Assembly: GCF_016820655.1 (NCBI RefSeq) | Contig: NZ_WSFT01000040.1 | Coordinates: 62,001 to 126,000, forward strand | Source of the DNA: Anaeromonas frigoriresistens | GTDB lineage: Bacteria > Bacillota > Clostridia > Tissierellales > SIT17 | Direction of reading: 5' to 3' | DNA: 64,000 bases | Part shown: in pieces, positions 54,700-62,629 of the stretch | Numbering within the stretch: the stretch's first letter is position 1 | How the letters are laid out: every line of letters starts with the position of its first letter | Notes under the pieces: model-generated | Seen by the model: the letters and a program-made list of their open reading frames with translations, nothing else | Told to the model about the DNA's origin: nothing | Databases searched by the model: none | Program-made: the position numbers and the translations under genes

Positions 54700-55125
54700 A
54701 TGAATCAAGATATACTTTATCCAGAGATATACAGAAAAATATATCCTAAAGTTGAAGATACCATAATGAGATATTATCCTTATGATTCTCCTATGAATGA
54801 GATGCCCGCAGAGGAAGAAATTGATAAAATGATCGATGAAATATACGAAGAAGTGATTAATGATTATCCTGAAATAGAAGAGGATATAAGAGAAAGAAGA
54901 GTACTTAGTAGAGGTGTTACATCTCAACAAAGACCTTATTATGGAAGACGTAGACTTTTTAGAGACTTGATTGGTTTAACATTATTGGGATCATTATTTA
55001 ATAGACGTAGACGTAGGTACCCATATTACCCAGGTTACGGTGACTATCCATACTATCCAGGTTACGGTAATTATCCTTATTATCCTGGATATGATAACTA
55101 TCCATATTATCCCGGATATTATTAG
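54700..55125 (+). CDS. Tyr/Pro-rich spore coat-like protein with YPYYPGYG repeats
   Basis: The 141-residue protein has an acidic N-terminal half with helical segments (EEEIDKMIDEIYEEVINDYPEIEEDIRERR), a basic middle (RRRLFRDLIGLTLLGSLFNRRRRR), and a C-terminal run of four YPYYPGY(G/D)(D/N) repeats (residues 107-141). High Tyr, Pro and Gly content is typical of spore coat and crust proteins. The sigma-K-type promoter supports mother-cell expression. The start is ATG 54700 behind AAAGGAGGCTTTCTG. Exact coat layer is unknown. Confidence 0.8.
   Translation: MNQDILYPEIYRKIYPKVEDTIMRYYPYDSPMNEMPAEEEIDKMIDEIYEEVINDYPEIEEDIRERRVLSRGVTSQQRPYYGRRRLFRDLIGLTLLGSLFNRRRRRYPYYPGYGDYPYYPGYGNYPYYPGYDNYPYYPGYY
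55018..55122 (+). repeat. 27-base coding repeat (YPYYPGYGx)
   Basis: Units begin at 55018, 55045, 55072 and 55099 (last one shortened). They are the same at protein level, with mainly third-position DNA differences, indicating selection for the peptide repeat. Confidence 0.85.
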
Positions 55126-55137
55126 TAAAATAGCAAA

Positions 55138-55168
55138 ACAGATGACTCTTAAGAGTCATCTGTTTTTT
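55138..55168. terminator. bidirectional terminator
   Basis: The 13-bp stem ACAGATGACTCTT / AAGAGTCATCTGT without a separate loop is followed by TTTTTT. It lies between the convergent coat-like gene and the 55172 gene. Confidence 0.85.
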
Positions 55169-55171
55169 ATC

Positions 55172-55408
55172 TTATTTTAGATCATTATTTGACTTCTCAT
55201 TTTTTATTTCTCTCCGACCCTGCATTCTTGCGTATTCTCTACCCATATATGGAGTGGCAGAGGATGTCATTAAACTAGTCATATTATACATAGGGAATCC
55301 AGTTACACTCATATATACTTTGTTAGTGGTAGAATCTTTAGAACTCGATTCTATTTTTTCCATTTCTCTAGCTTCGAATTCCTTCCCTGAACTTTTTTTA
55401 TGAGTCAT
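55172..55408 (-). CDS. small charged protein of unknown function (78 aa)
   Basis: The 78-residue protein starts behind TGGAGGTATTTG. It is polar, with many Ser, Thr, Lys and Glu and a Met/Tyr-rich central segment (YMSVTGFPMYNMTSLMTSSATPYMGREYARMQ); no Cys, signal peptide or membrane segment. The setting beside a coat-like gene and the Met/Tyr-rich composition would suit a spore-associated protein, but this is only inference. A long palindrome precedes it. Confidence 0.55.
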   Translation of the reverse strand: MTHKKSSGKEFEAREMEKIESSSKDSTTNKVYMSVTGFPMYNMTSLMTSSATPYMGREYARMQGRREIKNEKSNNDLK

Positions 55409-55424
55409 CAAATACCTCCATAAG

Positions 55425-55458
55425 ATATTTATTAGGCAAATATTTGCCTAATAAATAT
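55425..55458. promoter_or_regulatory. 34-bp perfect palindrome between divergent genes
   Basis: The arms ATATTTATTAGGCAAAT and ATTTGCCTAATAAATAT are exact complements with no spacer. It sits 17 bases upstream of the leftward 55408 start, before its ribosome site. It could be a regulator binding site, a 5'-leader hairpin or a terminator for leftward transcripts. Confidence 0.6.
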
Positions 55459-55585
55459 TGTCTCCACTATATTAAAATAATATCGAAGGTGAGTTGAATT
55501 TATTTTAATATTCAGTCAGATCGATTTACTTATACAATATAATACCTTATAATTATTATAAGGACATACTGCAAAGGGGGACAAC

Positions 55586-56119
55586 ATGGGAAAAACTGCT
55601 AGTTTCATTCTTAATAAAGATAAAGAATTATTTTATTTAATAAATAAAAGTTTTAAATGTAAATTACTAGATATTTTAATGCCATATATAACTATGCTAG
55701 GAGGAGTTTCTGTATCAGCATCTATACCTTTGATATTGATTATATTAGGAAAAGGAAGTAATAGGATATTAGGATATGAGATACTTCTTTCTTTAACTAT
55801 AAGTACTATTTTTGTTCAATTAATTAAACGAAAAACAAGTAGATTAAGACCTTATGATATATTTGATGATATAAATAATTTTAATATAGTTTTAAAAGAT
55901 TATTCATTCCCCTCTGGACATACAACTGGAACCTTTTCTATAGCAATAGTGGTTGGAATGAACATACCTACATTTATGGTTAGTATAACAGCCCTAGCAA
56001 TGTTAGTTGGGATATCTAGAATATATCTTGGTGTACATCATCCATCAGATGTTGCAGTAGGGATATTTTTAGGAAGTATAACTAGTTATATGATACATCC
56101 ATATTTTATAATTCTTTAA
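55586..56119 (+). CDS. PAP2 family membrane phosphatase
   Basis: The 177-residue protein has five or six membrane segments and the three PAP2 motifs: KRKTSRLRP (phosphate contacts), PSGHTTG (His), and SRIYLGVHHPSDV (Arg and nucleophile His). It is likely an undecaprenyl diphosphate or phosphatidic-acid-type lipid phosphatase acting outside the membrane. AAAGGGGGACAAC precedes the ATG. Confidence 0.9.
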   Translation: MGKTASFILNKDKELFYLINKSFKCKLLDILMPYITMLGGVSVSASIPLILIILGKGSNRILGYEILLSLTISTIFVQLIKRKTSRLRPYDIFDDINNFNIVLKDYSFPSGHTTGTFSIAIVVGMNIPTFMVSITALAMLVGISRIYLGVHHPSDVAVGIFLGSITSYMIHPYFIIL

Positions 56120-56139
56120 GACCCTAGGGTCTTTTTTTA
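56117..56139 (+). terminator. rho-independent terminator
   Basis: The stem AAGACCC / GGGTCTT with a TA centre is followed by TTTTTT. Confidence 0.85.
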
Positions 56140-56159
56140 TTGATTTTAATAATTTTCTA

Positions 56160-56188
56160 TTGTTTAAATATTCTATTAATTATATAAT
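56160..56188 (+). promoter_or_regulatory. sigma-A promoter of the leader unit before the MFS gene
   Basis: TTGTTT (56160-56165), a 17-base spacer and TATAAT (56183-56188). The start point near 56195 leaves a leader of only about 14 bases before the small ORF. Confidence 0.6.
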
Positions 56189-56208
56189 AGAGGATGGAGG
56201 TGTAGTAT

Positions 56209-56322
56209 ATGCTATTGATTAGTTTAAGCTTAAGTAAAATTCTTACAATAGCTTGGATTGAAACATTTAATTTTGAGTTAAATAGGGGAAGTCTGTCTAA
56301 AATTAAATGTTATGTAAACTAA
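56209..56322 (+). CDS. putative leader peptide (37 aa)
   Basis: A 37-codon ORF starts seven bases after a strong GATGGAGGTG ribosome site. The peptide MLLISLSLSKILTIAWIETF... is hydrophobic in its first half and has a Cys near the end (KCYVN). It is followed by a terminator and then the MFS efflux gene. The layout is that of a translated leader controlling downstream transcription; a small membrane peptide or type I toxin-like peptide is the alternative. Confidence 0.5.
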   Translation: MLLISLSLSKILTIAWIETFNFELNRGSLSKIKCYVN

Positions 56323-56327
56323 TCAAT
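56214..56327 (+). repeat. nested inverted repeats across the leader ORF
   Basis: The outer arms ATTGATTAGTTTA (56214-56226) and TAAACTAATCAAT (56315-56327) are exact complements. The inner arms ACATTTAATTTT (56263-56274) and AAAATTAAATGT (56299-56310) are too. They would fold into two coaxial stems in RNA, spanning nearly the entire leader ORF. Confidence 0.75.
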
Positions 56328-56342
56328 GTAGAAAATAAATTT

Positions 56343-56396
56343 TAGATATTAAGTCTAAGTATTCTACTTAGTCTTTTTTTGTGTCTAAAATATCTA
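56343..56396 (+). terminator. terminator/attenuator before the MFS gene
   Basis: The stem CTAAGTA / TACTTAG (inside 56351-56372) is followed by TCTTTTTTT. A longer-range pair TAGATATT (56343-56350) and AATATCTA (56389-56396) encloses it and abuts the AGGAGG of the MFS gene. Confidence 0.65.
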
Positions 56397-56407
56397 GGAG
56401 GATAATT

Positions 56408-57616
56408 ATGGAATATAATAATAAATTATTAAACAATATAAAAAATAACTACATCTTTACATTTTTAGCTCGACTTGATTTAACTCAAGGGATATGGATG
56501 ATATATTTAGCAACCCAGGGTATGAGTTTATTTCAATTAGGAATATTAGAGGGAATATTTCATGTAACTTCTTTTTTTATGGAGGTACCAACAGGAGTTA
56601 TAGCAGATATTTATAGTAGAAAAGTAAGTAGATTATTAGGAAGGGTAGCAGCATTGATTGGTGTATTAATCTTACTGTTTTCTAATAGTTTCTACTTATA
56701 TGCATTATCTTTTGTGTTTATAGCATTATCATATAACCTTGAATCAGGAGCGGGAGATGCCCTTATATATGACTCATTGAAGGAATTAAATAACGAAAAT
56801 AAATATATGAAAATAAGTGGAAATAAAGAGTTGTTTTTTCAAATGGGAAGTTTTATAGCTTTCATAGCTGGAGGATACATAGCAACGAGAAGTTATAAAA
56901 TAGCATTTATAATAACAGCTGTTATAACGATGATTACAATTATACAATCATTTTTCTTTACTGAACCTAATATAGAGTATAGCTTTAATAAAAAATTAAA
57001 TATTTTTTCATCAATGAAAAATCAAATTGTAGAGAGTACCAAAATAATTAAAGGAAATAAAAAAATAGGATTCTTGATTATATTTGTTCAACTAATAGGT
57101 GCCTTTGCTACCAGCATGTTTTATTATCTTCAAAATTATTTGAAGGGAAATGGATATACTGAATTTCATATTGGAATTTTGTTTGCTATTTCATCTCTAT
57201 TTGCTGCAATTATAGGATCAAAAACATATTTATTAGAAAGTAAAATAAAAGAAAGAGGTATATTATTAATTATGCCTATCATAGCCATAGTGTCTATATG
57301 GGGAATAGCTCTAACTAAATATTATTTTATCTATTATATTATATTAGTTATTGTTGAGAGTATTATATACATTGCTACAAATGATTATATAAATAAGCTT
57401 ATACCTAGTGAAAGTAGAGCTACGATTTTATCAGTAACTAGTATGATATTTAGCTTATTTATGATCACTATTTTTCCTATAATAGGTAGAATAGGAGATG
57501 TATATTCCCTTAAATTAGCATTTAAATTATTAGGAGTGTTAGGAAGTATCTTAGTAATTATAAATACTTATGTGATGATTATAATTAAAAGAAAAGAAAA
57601 AATTAATGGATGCTAA
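56408..57616 (+). CDS. MFS efflux transporter
   Basis: The 402-residue major facilitator protein has 12 predicted membrane segments. The loop 2-3 motif is EVPTGVIADIYSRKVSRLLGR, a variant of the G-x-L-a-D-r-x-G-R-k signature, typical of drug-efflux proteins (MdrA/Mef-like). The start is ATG 56408 behind TCTAGGAGGATAATT; longer in-frame starts fall into the terminator stem. The leader peptide and attenuator upstream suggest induction by a translation inhibitor. Confidence 0.85.
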   Translation: MEYNNKLLNNIKNNYIFTFLARLDLTQGIWMIYLATQGMSLFQLGILEGIFHVTSFFMEVPTGVIADIYSRKVSRLLGRVAALIGVLILLFSNSFYLYALSFVFIALSYNLESGAGDALIYDSLKELNNENKYMKISGNKELFFQMGSFIAFIAGGYIATRSYKIAFIITAVITMITIIQSFFFTEPNIEYSFNKKLNIFSSMKNQIVESTKIIKGNKKIGFLIIFVQLIGAFATSMFYYLQNYLKGNGYTEFHIGILFAISSLFAAIIGSKTYLLESKIKERGILLIMPIIAIVSIWGIALTKYYFIYYIILVIVESIIYIATNDYINKLIPSESRATILSVTSMIFSLFMITIFPIIGRIGDVYSLKLAFKLLGVLGSILVIINTYVMIIIKRKEKINGC

Positions 57617-57638
57617 GGGATTATCCCTTAGCATCCAT
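57606..57638. terminator. bidirectional terminator
   Basis: A perfect 16-bp stem ATGGATGCTAAGGGAT / ATCCCTTAGCATCCAT with a one-base centre, followed by ATTTTT. It overlaps the ends of the convergent MFS and hemerythrin genes. Confidence 0.88.
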
Positions 57639-58185
57639 ATTTTTGATCTAACTTTTCAATTAAATCTAGATATTTTTTCTTCTTATCAAGATTCTTATCT
57701 TCATTTTCAAAAACTTCAAATTCTGAATTGAGGCGTTCTATAGTTTCCTTTGATAAATGTCTTGATGCATATTTATAAATAACATTATCCTCTTTATGAA
57801 TATGGTTATTTAATAGATTAGCATAACCTATAGCATTAGCAATGATGTCTACTTTAGCTTCGTTACTACCTTTTTCATAGGCTTTTACAGCTATTTCTAA
57901 ATTCATTACATAATTTCTGCCATAATCATGTTCTATAAACATTCCTCTTATGGGACCCTCACCAATATCTGATGATAATTCTTCTGACATATATTCAAAT
58001 AACATATCCTCTTCCTTACCATGATGATATTTATCAGCATAATTTCTGATAAAATCAATAATGCTATAAAAATCTTCTATGTCTACTTCTTTACCTTCAA
58101 CCATGTCTACACATATGCATCTAACAATTTTTAACACCCTTTTTATATTATTATGCTCATTAACTAAAACGTCAATTGAATTCAT
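57628..58185 (-). CDS. hemerythrin domain protein
   Basis: The 185-residue protein is a four-helix-bundle hemerythrin-like non-heme diiron protein. Likely ligands: His in NEHNNIKRVL, His-His and Glu in KYHHGKEEDMLF, His in FIEHDYGRNYV, and His/Glu in HIHKEDNVIY. It may bind O2 or NO or handle iron; anaerobes use such proteins in oxygen defence. The start ATG 58185 follows GGGAGGGAATATTT; longer in-frame starts lack a ribosome site. Confidence 0.9.
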   Translation of the reverse strand: MNSIDVLVNEHNNIKRVLKIVRCICVDMVEGKEVDIEDFYSIIDFIRNYADKYHHGKEEDMLFEYMSEELSSDIGEGPIRGMFIEHDYGRNYVMNLEIAVKAYEKGSNEAKVDIIANAIGYANLLNNHIHKEDNVIYKYASRHLSKETIERLNSEFEVFENEDKNLDKKKKYLDLIEKLDQKYGC

Positions 58186-58438
58186 AAATATTCCCTCCCA
58201 ATTTATTATCTTATTATAATTATACCAATATAAAGGATTTTTAATTGTGATTAGCATCATATTTTTAAATTTATTTAAAATATAAATTTAGTACCCTTGT
58301 ACCAATTTGATAAAATTCGATATTTTTAGCTATAAAAACTGTATTTATTGGAAGAGAATAACTTTACAATGGATTAGGTATAATATACAATATATATGAA
58401 TATATAGATGAAGGACCACAATATGAGGGGGTAATGGC

Positions 58439-60544
58439 TTGATTTCAAGAGTTCAGAAGAGAAACGGTGACATAGTTGATTTTGATTTAGTTAAAATTGA
58501 AGAAGCGATATTTAAAGCTGCAAAATCTATGGGTGGTAAAGATAGGGATGAGACTAGAAGACTTTCTAACATGGTGGAGAAAATATTAAATGAAGCCTAT
58601 GGGGTAGGAATACCTAATGTTGAGGATATACAAGATATTGTAGAAAAGGTCCTTATTGAAGAAGGCCATGCAAAAACTGCAAAGGCTTACATATTATATA
58701 GAAATAAGCATGAAGAATTACGAGAGGTTAAAAATCTCTTCATGGATGCAGAGAAAATGATCGATGAGTATGTTTCATTTGAGGATTGGAGAATAAATGA
58801 GAATGCTAATATGGGATTTAGCCTTCAGGGACTTAATAATCACATAGTAGAGTCCATTACAAAAAAATATTGGTTAAATAAGATTTATACTAAAAAAATA
58901 AGAGATTCCCATATAAATGGAGATTTACATATCCATGATTTAGGGTTGTTGGCCCCATATTGCTGCGGATGGGATTTGGAAGCTTTATTAAGAAAAGGGT
59001 TTAGGGGAGCAAAGGAAAAAATAGAGTCTCGAGCACCTAAACATTTACAAGCATTATTAGGTCAAATAGTGAATTGGTTATATACATTACAAGGGGAAGC
59101 AGCGGGAGCTCAAGCTATGAGTTCTTTAGATACATATGCAGCACCTTTTATACACTATGATAACTTATCATATGATGAAGTAAAAAAACTTATGAAAGGT
59201 TTTATATTCAATCTAAACGTACCAACTAGAGTTGGATTTCAAACTCCTTTTACTAATATTACATTAGATATAACACCACACCCTATGCTGAAAAATACTC
59301 CAGTAATTATTGGTGGAAAATCAATGGATAAAACTTATGGAGAATTTCAGAAGGAAATGGATATGTTTAATAAAGCTTACTGTGAAGTTATGATGGAGGG
59401 AGATGGAGCAGGGAGAAGCTTTAGTTTCCCAATTCCTACTATAAATATAACTAATGATTTTCCTTGGAACTCAGAAGTGTCTAATAGCATAATGGAGATG
59501 ACAAGAAAATTTGGTACTCCTTATTTTGCAAACTTTGTAAACAGTGATATGAATCCAGAGGATGTTAGAAGCATGTGTTGTCGCCTTAGGTTAGATAATA
59601 GGGAGCTAAGGAAAAGAGGAGGAGGACTATTTGGAGCTAATCCAATGACTGGATCTATAAATGTAGTAACCCTTAATATGGCAAGAATAGGATATATATC
59701 AAAGACAAAAGAAGAGTTTAAGAAAAGAGTTAGAGAATTAATGGAAACATCAAAGGAGATCTGTGAAGCAAAAAGGATAGTTCTTGAAAAGTATATGGAA
59801 GTGGGATTATATCCTTACTCTAAATTCTACCTTCAAGGCATTAAAGATAGTGAAGGAGAATACTTTAAGAATCATTTTAGTACTATAGGATTGAACGGAA
59901 TGAATGAAGCCTGTATAAACCTTTTAGGAGAAGATATCACATCAGAAGAAGGTTTAGAATTTGCTATTGAAATAATGGATTTTATGAATAGAGTAATGCA
60001 AATATTCCAAGAGGAAACAGGCAGCCTATGGAATCTAGAGGCTTCACCAGCAGAAGGAGCAGCCTATAGATTTGCTAGAATGGATAAAAGAATGTATCCA
60101 AACATAATAACTCAGGGAGAAAAAGAACCCTATTATACAAACTCTACACAATTACCAGTGGGTCATACAAAGGATATATTTGAAGCTTTAGAGCTTCAAG
60201 AAGAATTACAAACTAGATATACTGGAGGAACAGTACTCCATGGATTTATAGGAGAAGAGATAGATAGCGTTGAGACGGTTAAACAATTACTAAAAAAAGG
60301 TTTTGCAAATAGTAAAATACCTTATCTTACTATTACTCCTACCTATAGTATATGTGAGGAACATGGATATATTAAAGGAGAGCAATTTAAATGTCCAGAG
60401 TGTGGCAAGGATACAGAAGTATGGACTAGAGTAGTAGGGTTTCATCGACCAGTTCAGTCATGGAATAAAGGAAAAAAACAAGAGTATAATGACAGATTAG
60501 AATTTGATGCTGGTCATAGCCTAAAAGAAGAGAAGGTTATATAG
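58439..60544 (+). CDS. nrdD: anaerobic ribonucleoside-triphosphate reductase (class III)
   Basis: The 701-residue glycyl-radical enzyme makes deoxynucleotides without oxygen. It has an N-terminal ATP-cone allosteric domain (about 1-90: SRVQKRNGDIVDFDL...), the ten-stranded barrel with thiyl-type cysteines in SMCCRLRLDNRELRKRGGGLFG, a C-terminal zinc site (CEEHGY... CPECG) and the glycyl radical segment RVVGFHRP with Gly667. TTG start behind GAGGGGG. The activase gene follows after one base. A TATAAT lies at 58379-58384; no NrdR box was recognised. Confidence 0.95.
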   Translation: MISRVQKRNGDIVDFDLVKIEEAIFKAAKSMGGKDRDETRRLSNMVEKILNEAYGVGIPNVEDIQDIVEKVLIEEGHAKTAKAYILYRNKHEELREVKNLFMDAEKMIDEYVSFEDWRINENANMGFSLQGLNNHIVESITKKYWLNKIYTKKIRDSHINGDLHIHDLGLLAPYCCGWDLEALLRKGFRGAKEKIESRAPKHLQALLGQIVNWLYTLQGEAAGAQAMSSLDTYAAPFIHYDNLSYDEVKKLMKGFIFNLNVPTRVGFQTPFTNITLDITPHPMLKNTPVIIGGKSMDKTYGEFQKEMDMFNKAYCEVMMEGDGAGRSFSFPIPTINITNDFPWNSEVSNSIMEMTRKFGTPYFANFVNSDMNPEDVRSMCCRLRLDNRELRKRGGGLFGANPMTGSINVVTLNMARIGYISKTKEEFKKRVRELMETSKEICEAKRIVLEKYMEVGLYPYSKFYLQGIKDSEGEYFKNHFSTIGLNGMNEACINLLGEDITSEEGLEFAIEIMDFMNRVMQIFQEETGSLWNLEASPAEGAAYRFARMDKRMYPNIITQGEKEPYYTNSTQLPVGHTKDIFEALELQEELQTRYTGGTVLHGFIGEEIDSVETVKQLLKKGFANSKIPYLTITPTYSICEEHGYIKGEQFKCPECGKDTEVWTRVVGFHRPVQSWNKGKKQEYNDRLEFDAGHSLKEEKVI

Positions 60545-60545
60545 T

Positions 60546-61235
60546 ATGAAAATGGAAATCTGTGAAATTGAGAAGAGTTCTTTCATTGATTATCCAGGTA
60601 AGATATCAACTATATTATTTATTAAAGGTTGTAATTTTAGGTGTCCTTATTGTCACAATTCACATATAATAAACAATAATAAAAATCCTTTAGATCAAGG
60701 ATTAATAATGAGTTTTTTAAATAAAAGAAAAAAGTTCATTGATGCAGTAACTATAACTGGAGGAGAACCTACACTATATAATGAGCTATATGCTTTAATT
60801 AAGGAAATAAAAAAACAGGGATTTTCTATTAAACTAGATACTAATGGCACTAATCCTAAGATTATTGAAAAACTATTAGATAATAATCTAGTGGATTATA
60901 TAGCAATGGATATAAAAACCTCATTTAAGAGATATGGAGATGTCACTAATGCATTAGTTGATATTAATAAAATAAAAGAAAGTATTCGCATAATAAAAAA
61001 CTCTGATATAGACTATGAATTCAGAACAACAATTTGTAAAGAATTAATAGATAAAAATGATGTCTTGGAAATTGCAGATTATTTGAGAGGAAGTAAGAGA
61101 TATATTTTACAAAACTTTAGAGATAGAGATACAGTACTAGATGGTAAAAATAAATTCTACCCCTATGAGATGATCAGATTAAAAGAAATAAAATTAGAAA
61201 TAGAAAATTTATTTGAAAATTGTAAAATACGTTAA
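60546..61235 (+). CDS. nrdG: anaerobic RNR activating radical-SAM protein
   Basis: The 229-residue radical-SAM enzyme uses a [4Fe-4S] cluster and SAM to install the glycyl radical on NrdD. The cluster motif is CNFRCPYCH (C-x3-C-x2-C), with TITGGEPTLY as the glycine-rich SAM motif. It is longer than the classic 150-residue NrdG, as in the TIGR02495-like subfamily. It directly follows nrdD, with an AGAAGG-like site in the nrdD end. Confidence 0.93.
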   Translation: MKMEICEIEKSSFIDYPGKISTILFIKGCNFRCPYCHNSHIINNNKNPLDQGLIMSFLNKRKKFIDAVTITGGEPTLYNELYALIKEIKKQGFSIKLDTNGTNPKIIEKLLDNNLVDYIAMDIKTSFKRYGDVTNALVDINKIKESIRIIKNSDIDYEFRTTICKELIDKNDVLEIADYLRGSKRYILQNFRDRDTVLDGKNKFYPYEMIRLKEIKLEIENLFENCKIR

Positions 61236-61277
61236 AAGAAGGTCAATGGAGTATACCCCATTGACCTTCTTTTTAAT
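61234..61277. terminator. terminator of nrdD-nrdG
   Basis: The stem AAAAGAAGGTCAATGG / CCATTGACCTTCTTTT with an eight-base loop is followed by TTT. It may act in both directions. Confidence 0.88.
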
Positions 61278-61291
61278 TTCTCTAGTACTTA

Positions 61292-61405
61292 CTAATATTT
61301 ACCATAGCCATAAGGCATGAATAAAACAACTAATAGCAAGAAAAAGAATAATAACTCGCTATTGCAACCATCAAATAATCCTCCTATACCACGTCTACCA
61401 GACAT
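61292..61405 (-). CDS. small membrane peptide, sporulation-type (37 aa)
   Basis: On the minus strand a 37-codon ORF begins behind GAGAGGAGGCTTTTT. The peptide has a basic/glycine N-terminus with a Cys (MSGRRGIGGLFDGCNSE), an 11-13 residue hydrophobic run, and ends MPYGYGKY. The Gly/Tyr-rich ends around a hydrophobic core resemble small clostridial spore-associated peptides (YjcZ-like), but the match is loose. Confidence 0.6.
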   Translation of the reverse strand: MSGRRGIGGLFDGCNSELLFFFLLLVVLFMPYGYGKY

Positions 61406-61503
61406 AAAAAGCCTCCTCTCAATTATGAGCTACTATTATTATATTTAGATGGGGTTATTTTAGTTACAACTAAATATAGATAATATTTTTTTAAAATAAC
61501 TTA

Positions 61504-61555
61504 TTGACAGTCTTATAAAATTAGTGTACTATTAAATTAATACAGTAAATCACTA
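61504..61555 (+). promoter_or_regulatory. promoter and dyad operator of the GntR-ABC operon
   Basis: TTGACA (61504-61509), a 17-base spacer and TACTAT (61527-61532) form a good promoter. The dyad TAGTG (61522-61526) ... CACTA (61551-61555) brackets TATTAAATTAATA, itself a palindrome (61530-61542). It overlaps the -10 and start point, a typical site for autorepression by the GntR regulator. Confidence 0.65.
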
Positions 61556-61569
61556 TAGGAGGTGATTAA

Positions 61570-61941
61570 ATGGACTTTGATAATAATATACCAATATATG
61601 TACAAATAATTGATTATATTAAAGGAAATCTAGTCAAAGAAGAAATTAATGCCGGGGAAAAACTTATGTCTGTCCGGGAAATGTCAGAAAAACTTAAGGT
61701 AAACCCCAACACTGTACAAAGAGCATATCAAGAACTAGAAAGAGAAGAAATAACATTTACGAAAAGAGGTAAGGGTACATTTGTTACAGAAGATAACAAT
61801 ATGTTAATTAGATTAAAAAGAGAATTATCAAAGGAAATAATTAATTCTTTTATATCAAATATGAAAGAATTAGGATTTAATAAAGAAGAAATAGTAAGTA
61901 TTATCTCAGAGGAATTAAAAGGGAGGGATCATGATGAGTAA
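61570..61941 (+). CDS. GntR family regulator, YtrA subfamily
   Basis: The 123-residue regulator has a winged helix-turn-helix (PIYVQIIDYIKGNLVKEEINAGEKLMSVREMSEKLKVNPNTVQRAYQELEREE) and a short C-terminal helix for dimerisation, without a ligand domain, as in YtrA. It likely represses its own operon via the dyad upstream. ATAGGAGGTGATTAA precedes the ATG. Its stop overlaps the ABC ATPase start. Confidence 0.93.
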   Translation: MDFDNNIPIYVQIIDYIKGNLVKEEINAGEKLMSVREMSEKLKVNPNTVQRAYQELEREEITFTKRGKGTFVTEDNNMLIRLKRELSKEIINSFISNMKELGFNKEEIVSIISEELKGRDHDE

Positions 61942-62629
61942 GATTGTTGAAATGAAAGGTTTAAGTAAGAGTTATATGAATAAAATTGCTCTAAAAGATG
62001 TGAATTTAAATATTGAAAAAGGTAAGATATTAGGTTTGCTAGGACCTAATGGTAGTGGTAAAACAACAATGATTAAAATATTAATGGGAATTTTGACTCA
62101 ATCTTCTGGTGAAGTTTATATAGATGGAAAAAAACCAGGAACAGGGACAAAGGCAATTGTATCTTATCTACCAGATAGAAACTTTTTGTATAAGTGGATG
62201 AAAGTAAAGGATGCAATAAATTTCTTTAATGACTTTTATGAAGACTTTGATATGATGAGAGCCAAAGAATTATTAAAATTCATGGAACTGGAAGAAAATA
62301 TAAAAGTATCAAAGCTTTCAAAGGGTATGATAGAAAAATTACACCTGACTTTGGTCTTATCTAGAAGAGCTAAGCTATATATTCTTGATGAGCCAATAGC
62401 AGGAGTAGATCCTGTAGCTAGGGAGAAAATATTAGATGCTATAATTAACAATTACAATGAAGATAGCTCAATGATTATAACTACTCATTTAGTAAAAGAC
62501 TTAGAAAGAGTATTTAATGAAGTAGCATTTTTGAAATATGGAGAAATAGTATTGACTGGAGATGTGGAAGAACTAAGAGTAGAAAGAGCTATGTCTGTAG
62601 ATGAAATATATAGGGAGGTGTTCAAATAA
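61934..62629 (+). CDS. ABC transporter ATPase of the GntR operon
   Basis: The 231-residue ATPase has Walker A GPNGSGKTT, Q-loop-like DRNFLYKW, signature LSKGMIEKLHLTL (a variant LSGGQ), Walker B LYILDEPIAGVDP, and H-loop TTHLV. It resembles YtrB-type ATPases of envelope-stress operons. GGGAGGG supports the ATG at 61934; the adjacent upstream ATG is too close. It is coupled to the membrane protein by a TAATG overlap. Confidence 0.93.
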   Translation: MSKIVEMKGLSKSYMNKIALKDVNLNIEKGKILGLLGPNGSGKTTMIKILMGILTQSSGEVYIDGKKPGTGTKAIVSYLPDRNFLYKWMKVKDAINFFNDFYEDFDMMRAKELLKFMELEENIKVSKLSKGMIEKLHLTLVLSRRAKLYILDEPIAGVDPVAREKILDAIINNYNEDSSMIITTHLVKDLERVFNEVAFLKYGEIVLTGDVEELRVERAMSVDEIYREVFK

